A DNA stretch of 31,017 nt from a virus: positions 1-31,017 of IMG/VR virus record IMGVR_UViG_3300025168_000392. The stretch is one strand, 5' to 3'. The notes below the pieces were generated by a model. That model ran no database searches and was not told the DNA's origin. It worked only from the letters and a program-made list of their open reading frames with translations. Position 1 is the stretch's first letter. Every line of letters starts with the position of its first letter. Positions 5,389 through 11,507 of this stretch are shown here, one piece after another. The position numbers were made by a program, and so were the translations under genes.

Positions 5389-6855
5389 TTAGCTCTGCCA
5401 GACCTTTTGATATTCTGTGCATTTGAAGACCCCGTGGTTGACAGAAAGCTCCATCGGGATCTCGCATGGATAGCCCAGTTCTTCGTAGCGGCTTTTGTGG
5501 ACGATCAGCCTAGCCTTTGTTTCACGGCCACCAGAATCATTAACAAAGTTGTCGCGGTGTATGGACATCACTTGGTCTGCCTTGTTTGCCCAATGCTGCG
5601 AACCGGCAATGCTGCTGTAGGTGATCGGCTCCTTGACCCCGGACCCGATGGGCTTGGCTGGGTGCGCCAATATCTGCAAGTGCAAGTTGCAAGCCTTCGC
5701 TAAGTAAGTGCATTGGTCTAAGCATTTACCTATCCAGCCGGTTTCCGTCTGATCTCTTTTGCTAAAGCTCGGAACGATCATGTTCCACGGATCAATCGAC
5801 GCGGCGCTAATTCCGTGCCGCACATAGGCGTTGTTGACCATATCAACGATCCACTCAAAGCTGGGGCTGTTGCGCGGGTGATGCAGAAATAGGAAGTGGT
5901 CCTCAATCCAGTCGTCGGCTTCCTTCTTCTGTACGTCAGTCATTTCTTTTTCCAGCCGCCCCCAATAAGCGCTCCGAAGATTTCGCCGCACAAAGGGCTT
6001 CTCTCTCGTTTCCATCGACATGATGGCAACACGAATGTCGTAGCGCCGGACGATCTGCGCCCAAAGCTGCTGGCTAAGATGGCTCTTGCCGTGTCCGGGC
6101 CAGCCCGACATGACCGACAAATGGGAGGGCGACAGCATCAAACGGGATTCCCATTCCGGCCAACCCTGCCACAAGGTCAATGCCGGTGGCTCTGGTATTT
6201 CCGACAGGCGGTAGATTCCTTCGATGGGGTAAGGCGCGGGGTTCTCGCGTAGATACATGCTGAGGCCCTCTGCGCCCCACTGCATCAGAGCATCGTTGGC
6301 ATCCTTAATGCCCTGCGGCCAATCAACCCAATAGCACTGCGCTGGGCCAATTACTTGCGCTAGGTCGGCCCGCAGATGTCGCCCTGGCTCGTCGTTGTCT
6401 GTCACGAGAATGACGCGCTCGCACTTCGACAAGAACGGCAGCGCATCCGCGACGTACCCGTAGCGCTTCGCTTCGGCTGGGTTCTCTGTGGCGTTGGCTG
6501 GGGCGCCGCCCACAACACTCAGCACCGCATCAGCGGGAACGCCCGCTTCAACCAGTGACAAGGCGTCCATCTCGCCTTCGGTTATATAAACTTCGTTTAG
6601 TGCGCCTGCTTCGACAGCGGCTTGGTTGTAGAATTGCTGCTTGCCGCCTGCCTGCTGACGGAAAACCTTGTCGTTTAAACTGCGCGCTTTCCAGTTAACG
6701 ATATCGCCTTGGGCGTCGAAGTAGTTAAAAATAATGGCGGGCTTGTTGCCGTCACCATACGACGTGACCGCGCCGCCAACGCTCAGTTTTCTCAGGGTTT
6801 CGGGGCTTATCTTTCTTCGTAAAGCCCACTGAATCACGTCCTGATCTAGCCTCAT
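5389..6855 (-). CDS. TOPRIM primase-helicase (T7 gp4-like, lacking the zinc domain)
   Basis: A 488-residue protein combining primase and replicative helicase activity at the fork. The TOPRIM core is visible as YITEGEMDALSLVEAG (90-105) and VTDNDEPGRHLRADL (151-165). A RecA-type helicase domain follows: Walker A SGWPGHGKSHL (250-260), METREKP (281-287), Walker B AASIDPWNMI (351-360, D355), and ILAHPAKP. T7 gp4 carries a zinc-binding domain in front of TOPRIM; here that domain is encoded by a separate gene overlapping this one by 104 bases in another frame. A GGAGGG Shine-Dalgarno 5 bases before the ATG, and a stop about 40 bases upstream in this frame, support independent translation. Confidence 0.92.
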   Translation of the reverse strand: MRLDQDVIQWALRRKISPETLRKLSVGGAVTSYGDGNKPAIIFNYFDAQGDIVNWKARSLNDKVFRQQAGGKQQFYNQAAVEAGALNEVYITEGEMDALSLVEAGVPADAVLSVVGGAPANATENPAEAKRYGYVADALPFLSKCERVILVTDNDEPGRHLRADLAQVIGPAQCYWVDWPQGIKDANDALMQWGAEGLSMYLRENPAPYPIEGIYRLSEIPEPPALTLWQGWPEWESRLMLSPSHLSVMSGWPGHGKSHLSQQLWAQIVRRYDIRVAIMSMETREKPFVRRNLRSAYWGRLEKEMTDVQKKEADDWIEDHFLFLHHPRNSPSFEWIVDMVNNAYVRHGISAASIDPWNMIVPSFSKRDQTETGWIGKCLDQCTYLAKACNLHLQILAHPAKPIGSGVKEPITYSSIAGSQHWANKADQVMSIHRDNFVNDSGGRETKARLIVHKSRYEELGYPCEIPMELSVNHGVFKCTEYQKVWQS

Positions 6856-7063
6856 CGTACCCTCCGTGCCACTCGCAATGGTGGCAGTACCACATCACTT
6901 CCGTGCCTTGCCGCGTAATCGACAATGCGCGGTCAGCTTTATTCTTTCGCTGATCCGTACATCGTGGGCAGCGGTGCTTTCTTGAGCCTGTCGCCGCCGT
7001 CACGATGCCCGCTATTTCAGCGTTATCCTCTTGCCAACCCATAGGACGCGAACACCTTCCCAT
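6752..7063 (-). CDS. Stand-alone primase zinc-binding domain protein
   Basis: A 103-residue protein with a four-cysteine zinc ribbon, RCPRC (C32, C35) and YCHHCEWHGGY (C60, C63), spaced as in the N-terminal template-recognition domain of T7-type primases. After the ribbon it ends in a charged tail (KDKPRNPEKTERWRR) read from DNA that also encodes the first 35 residues of the TOPRIM-helicase. It should act together with that protein to recognise priming sites. The start is either the ATG at 7063 or the ATG at 7042; both overlap or abut the end of the upstream HTH gene. It is either a natural split of gp4 or a frameshift/assembly error. Confidence 0.82.
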   Translation of the reverse strand: MGRCSRPMGWQEDNAEIAGIVTAATGSRKHRCPRCTDQRKNKADRALSITRQGTEVMWYCHHCEWHGGYDEARSGRDSVGFTKKDKPRNPEKTERWRRGHVVW

Positions 7064-7232
7064 TTTTATGCTGGTACGATGTGTCTATTTCGAGGCCGTC
7101 TTCTCGCAATTCGCCAACACGAGCGGCCAGCCGGAAACAGCCCCACTTGTCCAAGGCTTGTATTGGGGTGATGCGATGACCTCTTTCGAGCCACGCTTGG
7201 ATCTCTGCTTTCTGCGAAATTGGTTTAGCCAT
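7023..7232 (-). CDS. Helix-turn-helix domain protein (HTH_39-like)
   Basis: A 69-residue protein, essentially one winged-helix domain: SQKAEIQAWLERGHRITPIQALDKWGCFRLAARVGELREDGLEIDTS. The pattern ITP.(E/Q)AL...GC.RLAARI.(D/E)LR..G..I matches the phage HTH_39 family found among replication genes. It probably binds DNA or assists replication; the target is unknown. AAGGAG precedes the ATG, and the RusA stop lies inside its first codons, so the two are coupled. Confidence 0.82.
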   Translation of the reverse strand: MAKPISQKAEIQAWLERGHRITPIQALDKWGCFRLAARVGELREDGLEIDTSYQHKNGKVFASYGLARG

Positions 7233-7716
7233 TGTCTTCTCCTTTTTCCCATGATCTCCACCTTAAGCGAAAGCGGTCGAAGTTCTGTGTGACTTCGTAC
7301 ACGTCGATAGAAATCCCCGCCCTGTCTTCGGTGTAAGTCTTAAAACAAGAAATCTCGATTATCTGCTTATCGTCTGCGATTGCCCCATTTTCGCCACAAA
7401 TCGCGTCCGTAGCGGCTTTCAATAAATTATCCAGGTCGGGCTTGATCGCGTGATGCCCGCCTCCCTGCAATAGCTGGGTGCGCCGCGTTTTTGTGTAGCT
7501 TTTCGGCGGTTCAAAAAACGCTGCAAAGTGGACAATTACCGGCCTTTCCGTTGGCTTTTTACCAATCAGCCTGACAGCAGCAGCAAGCCTGATTTGGTCC
7601 TCGTAGTCTCGGGTTTTCTGAGGCGTGTAAACGTGCCCGCTACGGGCCATGCGGGGGCGACCCTTTGCTACAGGCACCCCCGGCACGTCCAAAGTGAAGT
7701 AAGGCCGGTCAGACAA
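7225..7716 (-). CDS. rusA: RusA-type Holliday junction endonuclease
   Basis: A crossover-junction endodeoxyribonuclease. Visible motifs are VPVAKGRPRMARSGHVYTPQKTRDYE near the N-terminus (basic DNA-binding segment) and KPDLDNLLKAATDAICGENGAIADDKQI with the catalytic acidic residues of RusA. It would resolve branched replication or recombination intermediates before packaging. Start choice: the open frame runs to 7785, but a TTG at 7716 overlapping the stop of the upstream gene gives MSDRPYFTLDVPGVPVAKGRPR, the usual distance to the first motif; the longer form would overlap the upstream gene by 77 bases. Its stop overlaps the next gene's start. Confidence 0.92.
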   Translation of the reverse strand: MSDRPYFTLDVPGVPVAKGRPRMARSGHVYTPQKTRDYEDQIRLAAAVRLIGKKPTERPVIVHFAAFFEPPKSYTKTRRTQLLQGGGHHAIKPDLDNLLKAATDAICGENGAIADDKQIIEISCFKTYTEDRAGISIDVYEVTQNFDRFRLRWRSWEKGEDNG

Positions 7717-8182
7717 GACGTTTTCCCGCGACAATGCTGTCGTGCCAGTCAATGCACTGCTGCACCTGTGCCGCGTCACCACCAACGGCTACGACTGATT
7801 TAATCATGGCTTGAGCCACGATAGACCGTTCCCGATTGCCAGTCCCGGCGTTAGCGACAGCCATTGGGGTCGTCTGCGGTGGTGGTGCCGGGATAGGGCT
7901 TGGAGCGCCTTGAGGATGCTGTGGCGGCGCTACAGGGCCACCTCCCAGCGGAACTTCCTTGATAATCCCAAACTTTGAGATCATGCGCTCGGTCGTGCCC
8001 TCATAGTCTTTGTCGTAGTAGGGAATCTGGTAGGTCTTCCCGATAACAAGCTCGTCTGCTTTTTCCTTAAATCCCTTGATCGTCTGCCCATCGGTAGTCC
8101 TCACGAGATACGGCGATGACGCAGACGGTCCAGGCTGGATGCTGGAAATCGTCGCGGTGGTCATAAGTTGCTCTTTTGCCAT
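7709..8182 (-). CDS. Unknown protein; candidate ssDNA-binding (OB-like) protein
   Basis: A 157-residue protein. The N-terminal half (about 8-75) reads as a run of short strands with a glycine turn (ATISSIQPG, PYLVRTTDGQTIKGF, IGKTYQIPYYDKDY), which could be a small OB-like barrel. A Pro/Gln-rich linker follows (about 80-110, PVAPPQHPQGAPSPIPAPPPQ), then a helical end (RERSIVAQAMIKSVVAVGG...). A compact fold plus flexible Pro-rich linker, placed between a PD-(D/E)XK nuclease and RusA, is where many phages keep a single-strand binding protein. No family motif was recognised, so this is contextual inference. GGAGG lies 6 bases before the ATG. Confidence 0.7.
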   Translation of the reverse strand: MAKEQLMTTATISSIQPGPSASSPYLVRTTDGQTIKGFKEKADELVIGKTYQIPYYDKDYEGTTERMISKFGIIKEVPLGGGPVAPPQHPQGAPSPIPAPPPQTTPMAVANAGTGNRERSIVAQAMIKSVVAVGGDAAQVQQCIDWHDSIVAGKRLV

Positions 8183-8241
8183 GTATTCCTCCGTTTAGCC
8201 CAGAAAAAGGGGGGAGACGCCACGTTTGTCGGAACTAAGCG

Positions 8242-8262
8242 CCTCCCCAAGCGACGGGGAGG
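8242..8262. other. GC-rich hairpin between nuclease and ssDNA-binding candidate
   Basis: CCTCCCC (8242-8248) and GGGGAGG (8256-8262) form a perfect 7-bp stem with a 7-base loop; AGC/GCT outside can extend it. It lies in the 107-base gap between two minus-strand genes. There is no T tract on the minus strand, so it may be an mRNA stability or processing element rather than a terminator. Confidence 0.5.
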
Positions 8263-8289
8263 AGGCTAAAACCCCTCCGCCGCTATTCT

Positions 8290-9039
8290 TCAAAAGACTG
8301 TCGCTTTCGGCTTATATCGCGCCAAATGCAACGCCGCCTCGAACGCGGCCAAGTCTTCCTCGTAGTGTGTAAACGTCACCGGGTCGATTTCGCCGGTCTT
8401 CCGCGAGAATCGCACCAAGGTCGTGCCGTCTATTTCTTCTCCAGCCTCTTGGAGCATGGCGCGATACGCGGCCAACTGCCCAACGTGACCGGCTTTCAGC
8501 CCAGCTTTTAGGTCCGTGACACCCTTCCAGTCTAGGACGTGGACCTGACCACTCCGCAGCTTCGCTACCATGTCGCAGGTTCCGGCAATCTTCCATTTCG
8601 GGCTGTATAAACGCCGTTCAACGTGAAGAACTTCGGCAATGTTCGCCTTGAACCAATCGCCAAGTGCCTGCTGACACCGCGCAATAGCGATGTCCTCGTG
8701 CAGTTCTGGCTCTAGCCCGTGTCCGAGATCCTCGACGTATTTGTGACAAATCGTACCAGTCGAACCGGCATCAAGCGTGAATCGTGCCGGGGCTTTGCAT
8801 AGTTCCTTAGCCCACTCGGCCTTTGCGTCGGCGCTATCAAACGTCAGCGGTATTTCGGATTTTATTAGCTCCTCCCGAATCAGCTTTGAGGCCCAGCCGC
8901 TCGCTATCCCAAAATTGAGCGGATAACATGAAGAAATTGATGAGACTGAGTGGTCGATTTTCTCCCCGTCAAACTCGTAGCGGTGTCTGGCCTCGTGGTA
9001 GGTGAGCGTACCGCCCCCGGTTTTGTGTATTTCAATCAT
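8290..9039 (-). CDS. PD-(D/E)XK nuclease (RecB/Cas4-like exonuclease)
   Basis: A 249-residue nuclease. The order of motifs is typical of RecB/Cas4-like PD-(D/E)XK enzymes: GTICHKYVED with H99, a conserved glutamate in HVERRLYSP (E141), KIAGTCDMVAKL with D156, VHVLDWKG with D170 and K172, and GQLAAYRAM with Q188 and Y192. It would process DNA ends in recombination or degrade host DNA. The ATG at 9039 is preceded by GGAGG 6 bases upstream, preferred over the TTG 15 bases earlier, and it overlaps the stop of the upstream zinc protein. No Fe-S cysteine cluster is apparent. Confidence 0.86.
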   Translation of the reverse strand: MIEIHKTGGGTLTYHEARHRYEFDGEKIDHSVSSISSCYPLNFGIASGWASKLIREELIKSEIPLTFDSADAKAEWAKELCKAPARFTLDAGSTGTICHKYVEDLGHGLEPELHEDIAIARCQQALGDWFKANIAEVLHVERRLYSPKWKIAGTCDMVAKLRSGQVHVLDWKGVTDLKAGLKAGHVGQLAAYRAMLQEAGEEIDGTTLVRFSRKTGEIDPVTFTHYEEDLAAFEAALHLARYKPKATVF

Positions 9040-9208
9040 CTTCAGCCTCCGCAAAGGGGTCTACCTGGCGCAACACAAAGCCAGCGCCCTCACAGCCAAA
9101 ACAGGCCACTAGTCGCGCCGCTGGATCGTTTGGGTTTCGGTCAGTAATACTGCCGGTGCCCTGGCAATCGGGGCAGTCTACCTCCTCAAAAGGCCAGTCT
9201 TCGCTCAT
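9032..9208 (-). CDS. 58-residue four-cysteine zinc-ribbon protein
   Basis: A short gene: MSEDWPFEEVDCPDCQGTGS..., with CPDCQGTG (C12, C15) and CFGCEGAG (C36, C39). The two CxxCxGxG blocks resemble half of a DnaJ zinc-finger module, so a zinc-bound protein- or nucleic-acid-contact role is plausible. It ends in an acidic tail. Its ATG overlaps the stop of the 106-residue upstream gene (ATGA) and its own stop overlaps the nuclease start, so it is tightly embedded in the operon and very likely real despite its size. The partner is unknown; the nuclease is the obvious candidate by context. Confidence 0.78.
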   Translation of the reverse strand: MSEDWPFEEVDCPDCQGTGSITDRNPNDPAARLVACFGCEGAGFVLRQVDPFAEAEDD

Positions 9209-9525
9209 TGCTCACCCCCAAGCCTGCGCTCCAGGTCATCAGCCCAGCAGTCGCGCATCTCGTCTCTGCGCTCTTGCGTGTTTTCATGAAGGCGCTCTAA
9301 CTCTAACGTTAAGGCGGTTATAGATTTCTGAAAAAACTTAAACGTAGACTCTGGCGTGTCTCGCTTTTCCGTCGCGCTTCGTTCGCTGTAGTCCGCTCCG
9401 ACTTCTAAAGTCTGCGACCTAACTAGCAAGTCGGCCAACTCGTCTAAAAGCGCCTCATATTGGCGGAAGAAGTCCAGCATTTCGCTACGCGGGCGGAGCA
9501 GTCTAGGAAAGTTTAAGATCTTCAT
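9205..9525 (-). CDS. Hypothetical helical protein
   Basis: A 106-residue charged protein starting MKILNFPRLLRPRSEMLDFFRQYEALLDELADLL. It is almost wholly helical by eye, with a probable coiled coil over the second half (SITALTLELERLHENTQERRDEMRD). No family recognised. The ATG at 9525 overlaps the stop of the upstream membrane protein gene (ATGA), which favours it over the GTG at 9540. Confidence 0.7.
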   Translation of the reverse strand: MKILNFPRLLRPRSEMLDFFRQYEALLDELADLLVRSQTLEVGADYSERSATEKRDTPESTFKFFQKSITALTLELERLHENTQERRDEMRDCWADDLERRLGGEQ

Positions 9526-9692
9526 AGTGTTAAGGCCCACCCGACCACGGCCACCGTGACCACAACTAAAGTGACGTGAATCGCAATCCCTGCGGTTATC
9601 TTGACCGTCTTTTGTAATCGCGGCGCATCGGCCAGCATCGCAACAAACATCAGGCGCTGAATCTTCGAGCCGTGCGCTGGTTCGTATTTCAT
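9522..9692 (-). CDS. 56-residue single-pass membrane protein
   Basis: Reads MKYEPAHGSKIQRLMFVAML... and ends with a hydrophobic segment (about residues 33-56, ITAGIAIHVTLVVVTVAVVGWALTL). One transmembrane helix with a basic cytosolic N-terminal part. It overlaps both neighbours by four bases (ATGA). Small early membrane proteins of this kind can be superinfection-exclusion or host-takeover factors, but nothing in the sequence proves that. Confidence 0.68.
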   Translation of the reverse strand: MKYEPAHGSKIQRLMFVAMLADAPRLQKTVKITAGIAIHVTLVVVTVAVVGWALTL

Positions 9693-9910
9693 GCTGCCAC
9701 CTTTAGTTCCTCACGGCACATGCGCCGGGCTTCGTCTATGCAATATTCGGCGGTCTCTAGGTCTGGGGCCATCCCATACGCTGCGCTCATGCTGACCATT
9801 AGCATTGCCATAATGGCCGAGAACTCGTCGACCTTATCAGCCGCGAGCCGTTCCATTGCGTCCATTCCGACAGAATGCGCCGCTTGGTAGTCTTTTGCGT
9901 TAAATGCCAT
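9689..9910 (-). CDS. Small hypothetical early protein
   Basis: A 73-residue helical, acidic protein (MAFNAKDYQAAHSVGMDAMERLAADKVDEF..., then LETAEYCIDEARRMCREELKVAA). No known motif. It is the first gene behind one of the two repeated 50-bp elements and carries the GAGGCTA leader 10 bases before its ATG, so it probably begins a transcription unit that continues leftward by overlapping genes. Confidence 0.68.
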   Translation of the reverse strand: MAFNAKDYQAAHSVGMDAMERLAADKVDEFSAIMAMLMVSMSAAYGMAPDLETAEYCIDEARRMCREELKVAA

Positions 9911-9953
9911 GACTTAGCCTCGCTTGTTCATGTTTCAGATTCGGTTGCCACTT

Positions 9954-9983
9954 GTAGAAACCGGGAGACGCAGCGCGTGTAAA
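9954..9983 (-). promoter_or_regulatory. Candidate leftward promoter in repeat element A
   Basis: On the minus strand TTTACA (plus 9978-9983) and TTCTAC (9954-9959) are 18 bases apart, matching a weak sigma70-type pair. The homologous copy at 11060-11089 has the same 18-base spacing. The -35-like hexamer lies in the GCGTGTAAACGC palindrome-like word. Confidence 0.4.
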
Positions 9984-10004
9984 CGCTGCGAAACCGAGTC
10001 GCTA
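9955..10004. repeat. 50-bp repeat element A (pairs with element B)
   Basis: Aligned without gaps to 11061-11110, 39 of 50 bases are identical, including AACCGGGA, CGCGT-TAAACGCT and AAACCG. Each copy ends in the CTA that is the stop codon (TAG) of the minus-strand gene before it, and each precedes an AGGCTA leader and a new gene. The core GCGTGTAAACGC is at 9975-9986 and GCAGCG/CGCTGC around it can pair. Confidence 0.75.
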
Positions 10005-10172
10005 TGCAGGGCGGTTTGATGCGAATAATGCAGCCCCGGCCAACGCGATCAGCAGATATAGCGCAGGTCGATCCGTGAAACCGTCTGCCGTAGCGGTCGC
10101 AAAGTACACAAAACCAGCGGTTCCCAGGCTCAGAAGTAACCCGGCAAGAACTGTCTGCACTCGATTCAGCAT
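10002..10172 (-). CDS. 56-residue two-TM membrane protein
   Basis: MLNRVQTVLAGLLLSLGTAG..., with hydrophobic segments at about 6-24 and 38-52 (ALYLLIALAGAALFA) joined by a polar loop. Small inner-membrane protein of unknown function. The start has GGAGG with the spacer-and-start context ACTTAGCATG, nearly identical to those of the next two upstream genes; the longer frame to 10265 would overlap the 55-residue gene upstream and is rejected. Confidence 0.7.
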   Translation of the reverse strand: MLNRVQTVLAGLLLSLGTAGFVYFATATADGFTDRPALYLLIALAGAALFASNRPA

Positions 10173-10173
10173 G

Positions 10174-10341
10174 CTAAGTCCTCCGAAACCGTAGTTCCGC
10201 AAATGCTGCACGGTAAAGAGCCGATTCGCGGTCGTCGCAACCGTCGAGTATTTGTCGCAAGTCAAAGTTTAGCAAAGAGCGGATAAAGTCCTCGTCTGGG
10301 ACTTTGGACTCGCCAATAGATCTCACTAGTTCGCTGCTCAT
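10174..10341 (-). CDS. 55-residue hypothetical acidic protein
   Basis: MSSELVRSIGESKVPDEDFI..., ending in AFAELRFRRT. Helical, acidic in the middle and basic at the end; no recognised family. It overlaps the stop of the 87-residue upstream gene (ATGA) and has GGAGG followed by ACCCAGCATG. The next start lies 2 bases before its stop codon on the minus strand. Confidence 0.66.
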   Translation of the reverse strand: MSSELVRSIGESKVPDEDFIRSLLNFDLRQILDGCDDRESALYRAAFAELRFRRT

Positions 10342-10601
10342 GCTGGGTCCTCCGCGTAAACAAACATAGAGCCGCGATGGTCCTTTAGGCCCTTCTCAAT
10401 GTCTACATAATCACATGACCAAGATCGGGACCCCGACGGACCATCGCTAAATTGCCACTCGGGATCACCAAGTTTGGCCTTAAAGTTATGGGCCTCGGGG
10501 TCCGTGACGGTTCCCTTGGATATCCAAACCGTGCCCGCGTCCCAAAATTCGGGAGTGGCGTAGACTTTTCGAGTTGCGGTCGGTTTCATTGGGATTTTCA
10601 T
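10338..10601 (-). CDS. Hypothetical protein
   Basis: An 87-residue protein starting MKIPMKPTATRKVYATPEFWDAGTVWIS. Mixed strand-rich character with several Trp; no known family. The ATG at 10601 is supported by GGAGG plus TCGCAGCATG and by ATGA overlap with the upstream gene; the longer frame to 10628 is not preferred. Confidence 0.67.
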   Translation of the reverse strand: MKIPMKPTATRKVYATPEFWDAGTVWISKGTVTDPEAHNFKAKLGDPEWQFSDGPSGSRSWSCDYVDIEKGLKDHRGSMFVYAEDPA

Positions 10602-11023
10602 GCTGCGACCTCCAGCGCTGGGGTCCATTTCTCGCGAGCATATCGGATATCATTGGCAAAGCGGCCCTCCAGATAGCTAAGTGCGTCGAGTGTGATTTGA
10701 TCCGCGTCGAGTAGCGCTAACATTGCCGCACAATGCTTGCGGGCTGTGGCCGCACTTTTGTAATGCTTCGTGTGTTCATTGATAACGCTGCCCGCCAAAT
10801 CAAAGATCGCGTAGCTATAGACGCGGGTCGCGCCATTAAGTGACGTGGCTTGCGAATGAACGACAACAAATAGCCGACCGTCCGCGCGATCATATGCGCT
10901 CAAAACTCGGCCTGAGAAATAGCGCAACGTAGCATCATCAACAAAGTGCGAGCGCCCGCGCAAATTGTGCTGTGCATTGTATCGAGCGTTATAGGAGTGC
11001 TGGGAATACTTTTCTACGTTCAT
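10598..11023 (-). CDS. Conserved-looking phage early protein, unknown function
   Basis: A 141-residue protein. The N-terminal part YSQHSYNARYNAQHNLRGRSHFVDDATLRYFSGRVLSAYDRADGRLFVVVHS has the look of a recurring small phage family (Asn/Tyr-rich start, then a two-strand GRV..A...DGRL.VV.HS unit) that I associate with early regions of other phages but cannot name. A helical C-terminus follows. It begins behind repeat element B and carries the shared leader (TCGGAAC, then GAGGCTA 10 bases before the ATG). Its stop overlaps the next start by ATGA. Confidence 0.68.
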   Translation of the reverse strand: MNVEKYSQHSYNARYNAQHNLRGRSHFVDDATLRYFSGRVLSAYDRADGRLFVVVHSQATSLNGATRVYSYAIFDLAGSVINEHTKHYKSAATARKHCAAMLALLDADQITLDALSYLEGRFANDIRYAREKWTPALEVAA

Positions 11024-11050
11024 AATTTAGCCTCTAAATTTGTGTTCCGA
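11024..11050 (-). promoter_or_regulatory. Shared 5' leader, copy in front of the 141-residue gene
   Basis: On the minus strand TCGGAACAC (from 11050) is followed 17 bases later by AGGCTA (11033-11028), 10 bases before the ATG. AGG within it serves as the Shine-Dalgarno. The copy at 11405-11431 has identical spacing and 11 identical bases around the TCGGAAC box. Confidence 0.6.
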
Positions 11051-11059
11051 CACGGCCCC

Positions 11060-11089
11060 ATAGGAACCGGGAAAAGGAACGCGTTTAAA
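11060..11089 (-). promoter_or_regulatory. Candidate leftward promoter in repeat element B
   Basis: On the minus strand TTTAAA (plus 11084-11089) and TCCTAT (11060-11065) lie 18 bases apart, the same spacing as in element A. Transcription from here would begin just before the shared TCGGAAC leader. Confidence 0.4.
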
Positions 11090-11110
11090 CGCTCCCAAAC
11101 CGGGTTTCTA
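11061..11110. repeat. 50-bp repeat element B with perfect 12-bp palindrome
   Basis: Second copy of the element at 9955-10004 (39/50 identical, no gaps). Its core GCGTTTAAACGC (11081-11092) is a perfect 12-bp palindrome, and AACCGGG occurs on both sides as a direct repeat. Likely a promoter/operator or protein-binding site. Confidence 0.75.
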
Positions 11111-11404
11111 ATGACAAGAGACAAACTTTAAAGCGCGCTCGCGGGTAGGATGGGCGACCATATTGACGAAACCCTGAGAGTCTTCCCAAATGACGACAGT
11201 GTCGCCAATCTTAACCTCTTCCGGAAATGCCTGGGATTCTTCGTAGTCCACAGTAAACAGCGTATAGATGAGTCCGTCCCAGACCTGCGGATGGTCCTCT
11301 CCATCCCCATTCATGACGCAATTCCAATACCAGTTAGCGAGTCCAGTCTCGCCCTCGAACTTGCCGCAATCGTTAGTGATAGCCGCGTAATCCTGTAATT
11401 CCAT
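11108..11404 (-). CDS. Hypothetical acidic early protein
   Basis: A 98-residue acidic protein, MELQDYAAITNDCGKFEGETG..., with LANWYWNCVMNGDGED and a strand-rich end (KIGDTVVIWEDSQGFVNMVAH). It looks like a small globular phage protein; no family recognised. The ATG at 11404 has GAGGCTA at the shared leader position and starts the leftward operon from the divergent region. The longer frame to 11485 would run through the promoter region and is rejected. Small acidic early proteins are sometimes DNA mimics or host inhibitors; that is speculation here. Confidence 0.72.
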   Translation of the reverse strand: MELQDYAAITNDCGKFEGETGLANWYWNCVMNGDGEDHPQVWDGLIYTLFTVDYEESQAFPEEVKIGDTVVIWEDSQGFVNMVAHPTRERALKFVSCH

Positions 11405-11431
11405 TGTGTAGCCTCGTTTTTTGTGTTCCGA
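11405..11431 (-). promoter_or_regulatory. Shared 5' leader, copy in front of the 98-residue gene
   Basis: On the minus strand TCGGAAC starts at 11431 and AGGCTA at 11414, the same 17-base interval and 10-base distance to the ATG as in the copy at 11024-11050. Confidence 0.6.
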
Positions 11432-11476
11432 CGCGGTCACACTAGCACAATATAATGACCATGCAAGCGCTAATAT

Positions 11477-11498
11477 GCATTGCAATGCGTTTATACGC
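11477..11498. promoter_or_regulatory. Overlapping operator-like palindromes in the divergent region
   Basis: GCATTGCAATGC (11477-11488) is a perfect 12-bp palindrome and GCGTTTATACGC (11487-11498) is a near-palindrome related to the cores of elements A and B. They cover the -35 hexamer and spacer of the rightward promoter, so a protein bound here would block or redirect transcription. Confidence 0.55.
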
Positions 11499-11507
11499 TG
11501 TTATAGT
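11480..11507 (+). promoter_or_regulatory. Rightward sigma70-like promoter for the SprT-like gene
   Basis: TTGCAA (11480-11485) and TATAGT (11502-11507) are separated by 16 bases. Transcription would begin around 11514, just before TCGGAAC (11516-11522) and AGGCTA (11530-11535), the leader shared with the leftward genes. A second TATAAT at 11451-11456 lacks a convincing -35. Confidence 0.55.

Noticed and set aside
8242-8262. Hairpin read as a terminator for the nuclease transcript
   Set aside because: No U tract follows on the minus strand, so only a neutral hairpin is recorded.
11441-11456. Second rightward promoter using TATAAT at 11451
   Set aside because: No acceptable -35 hexamer 16-18 bases upstream.
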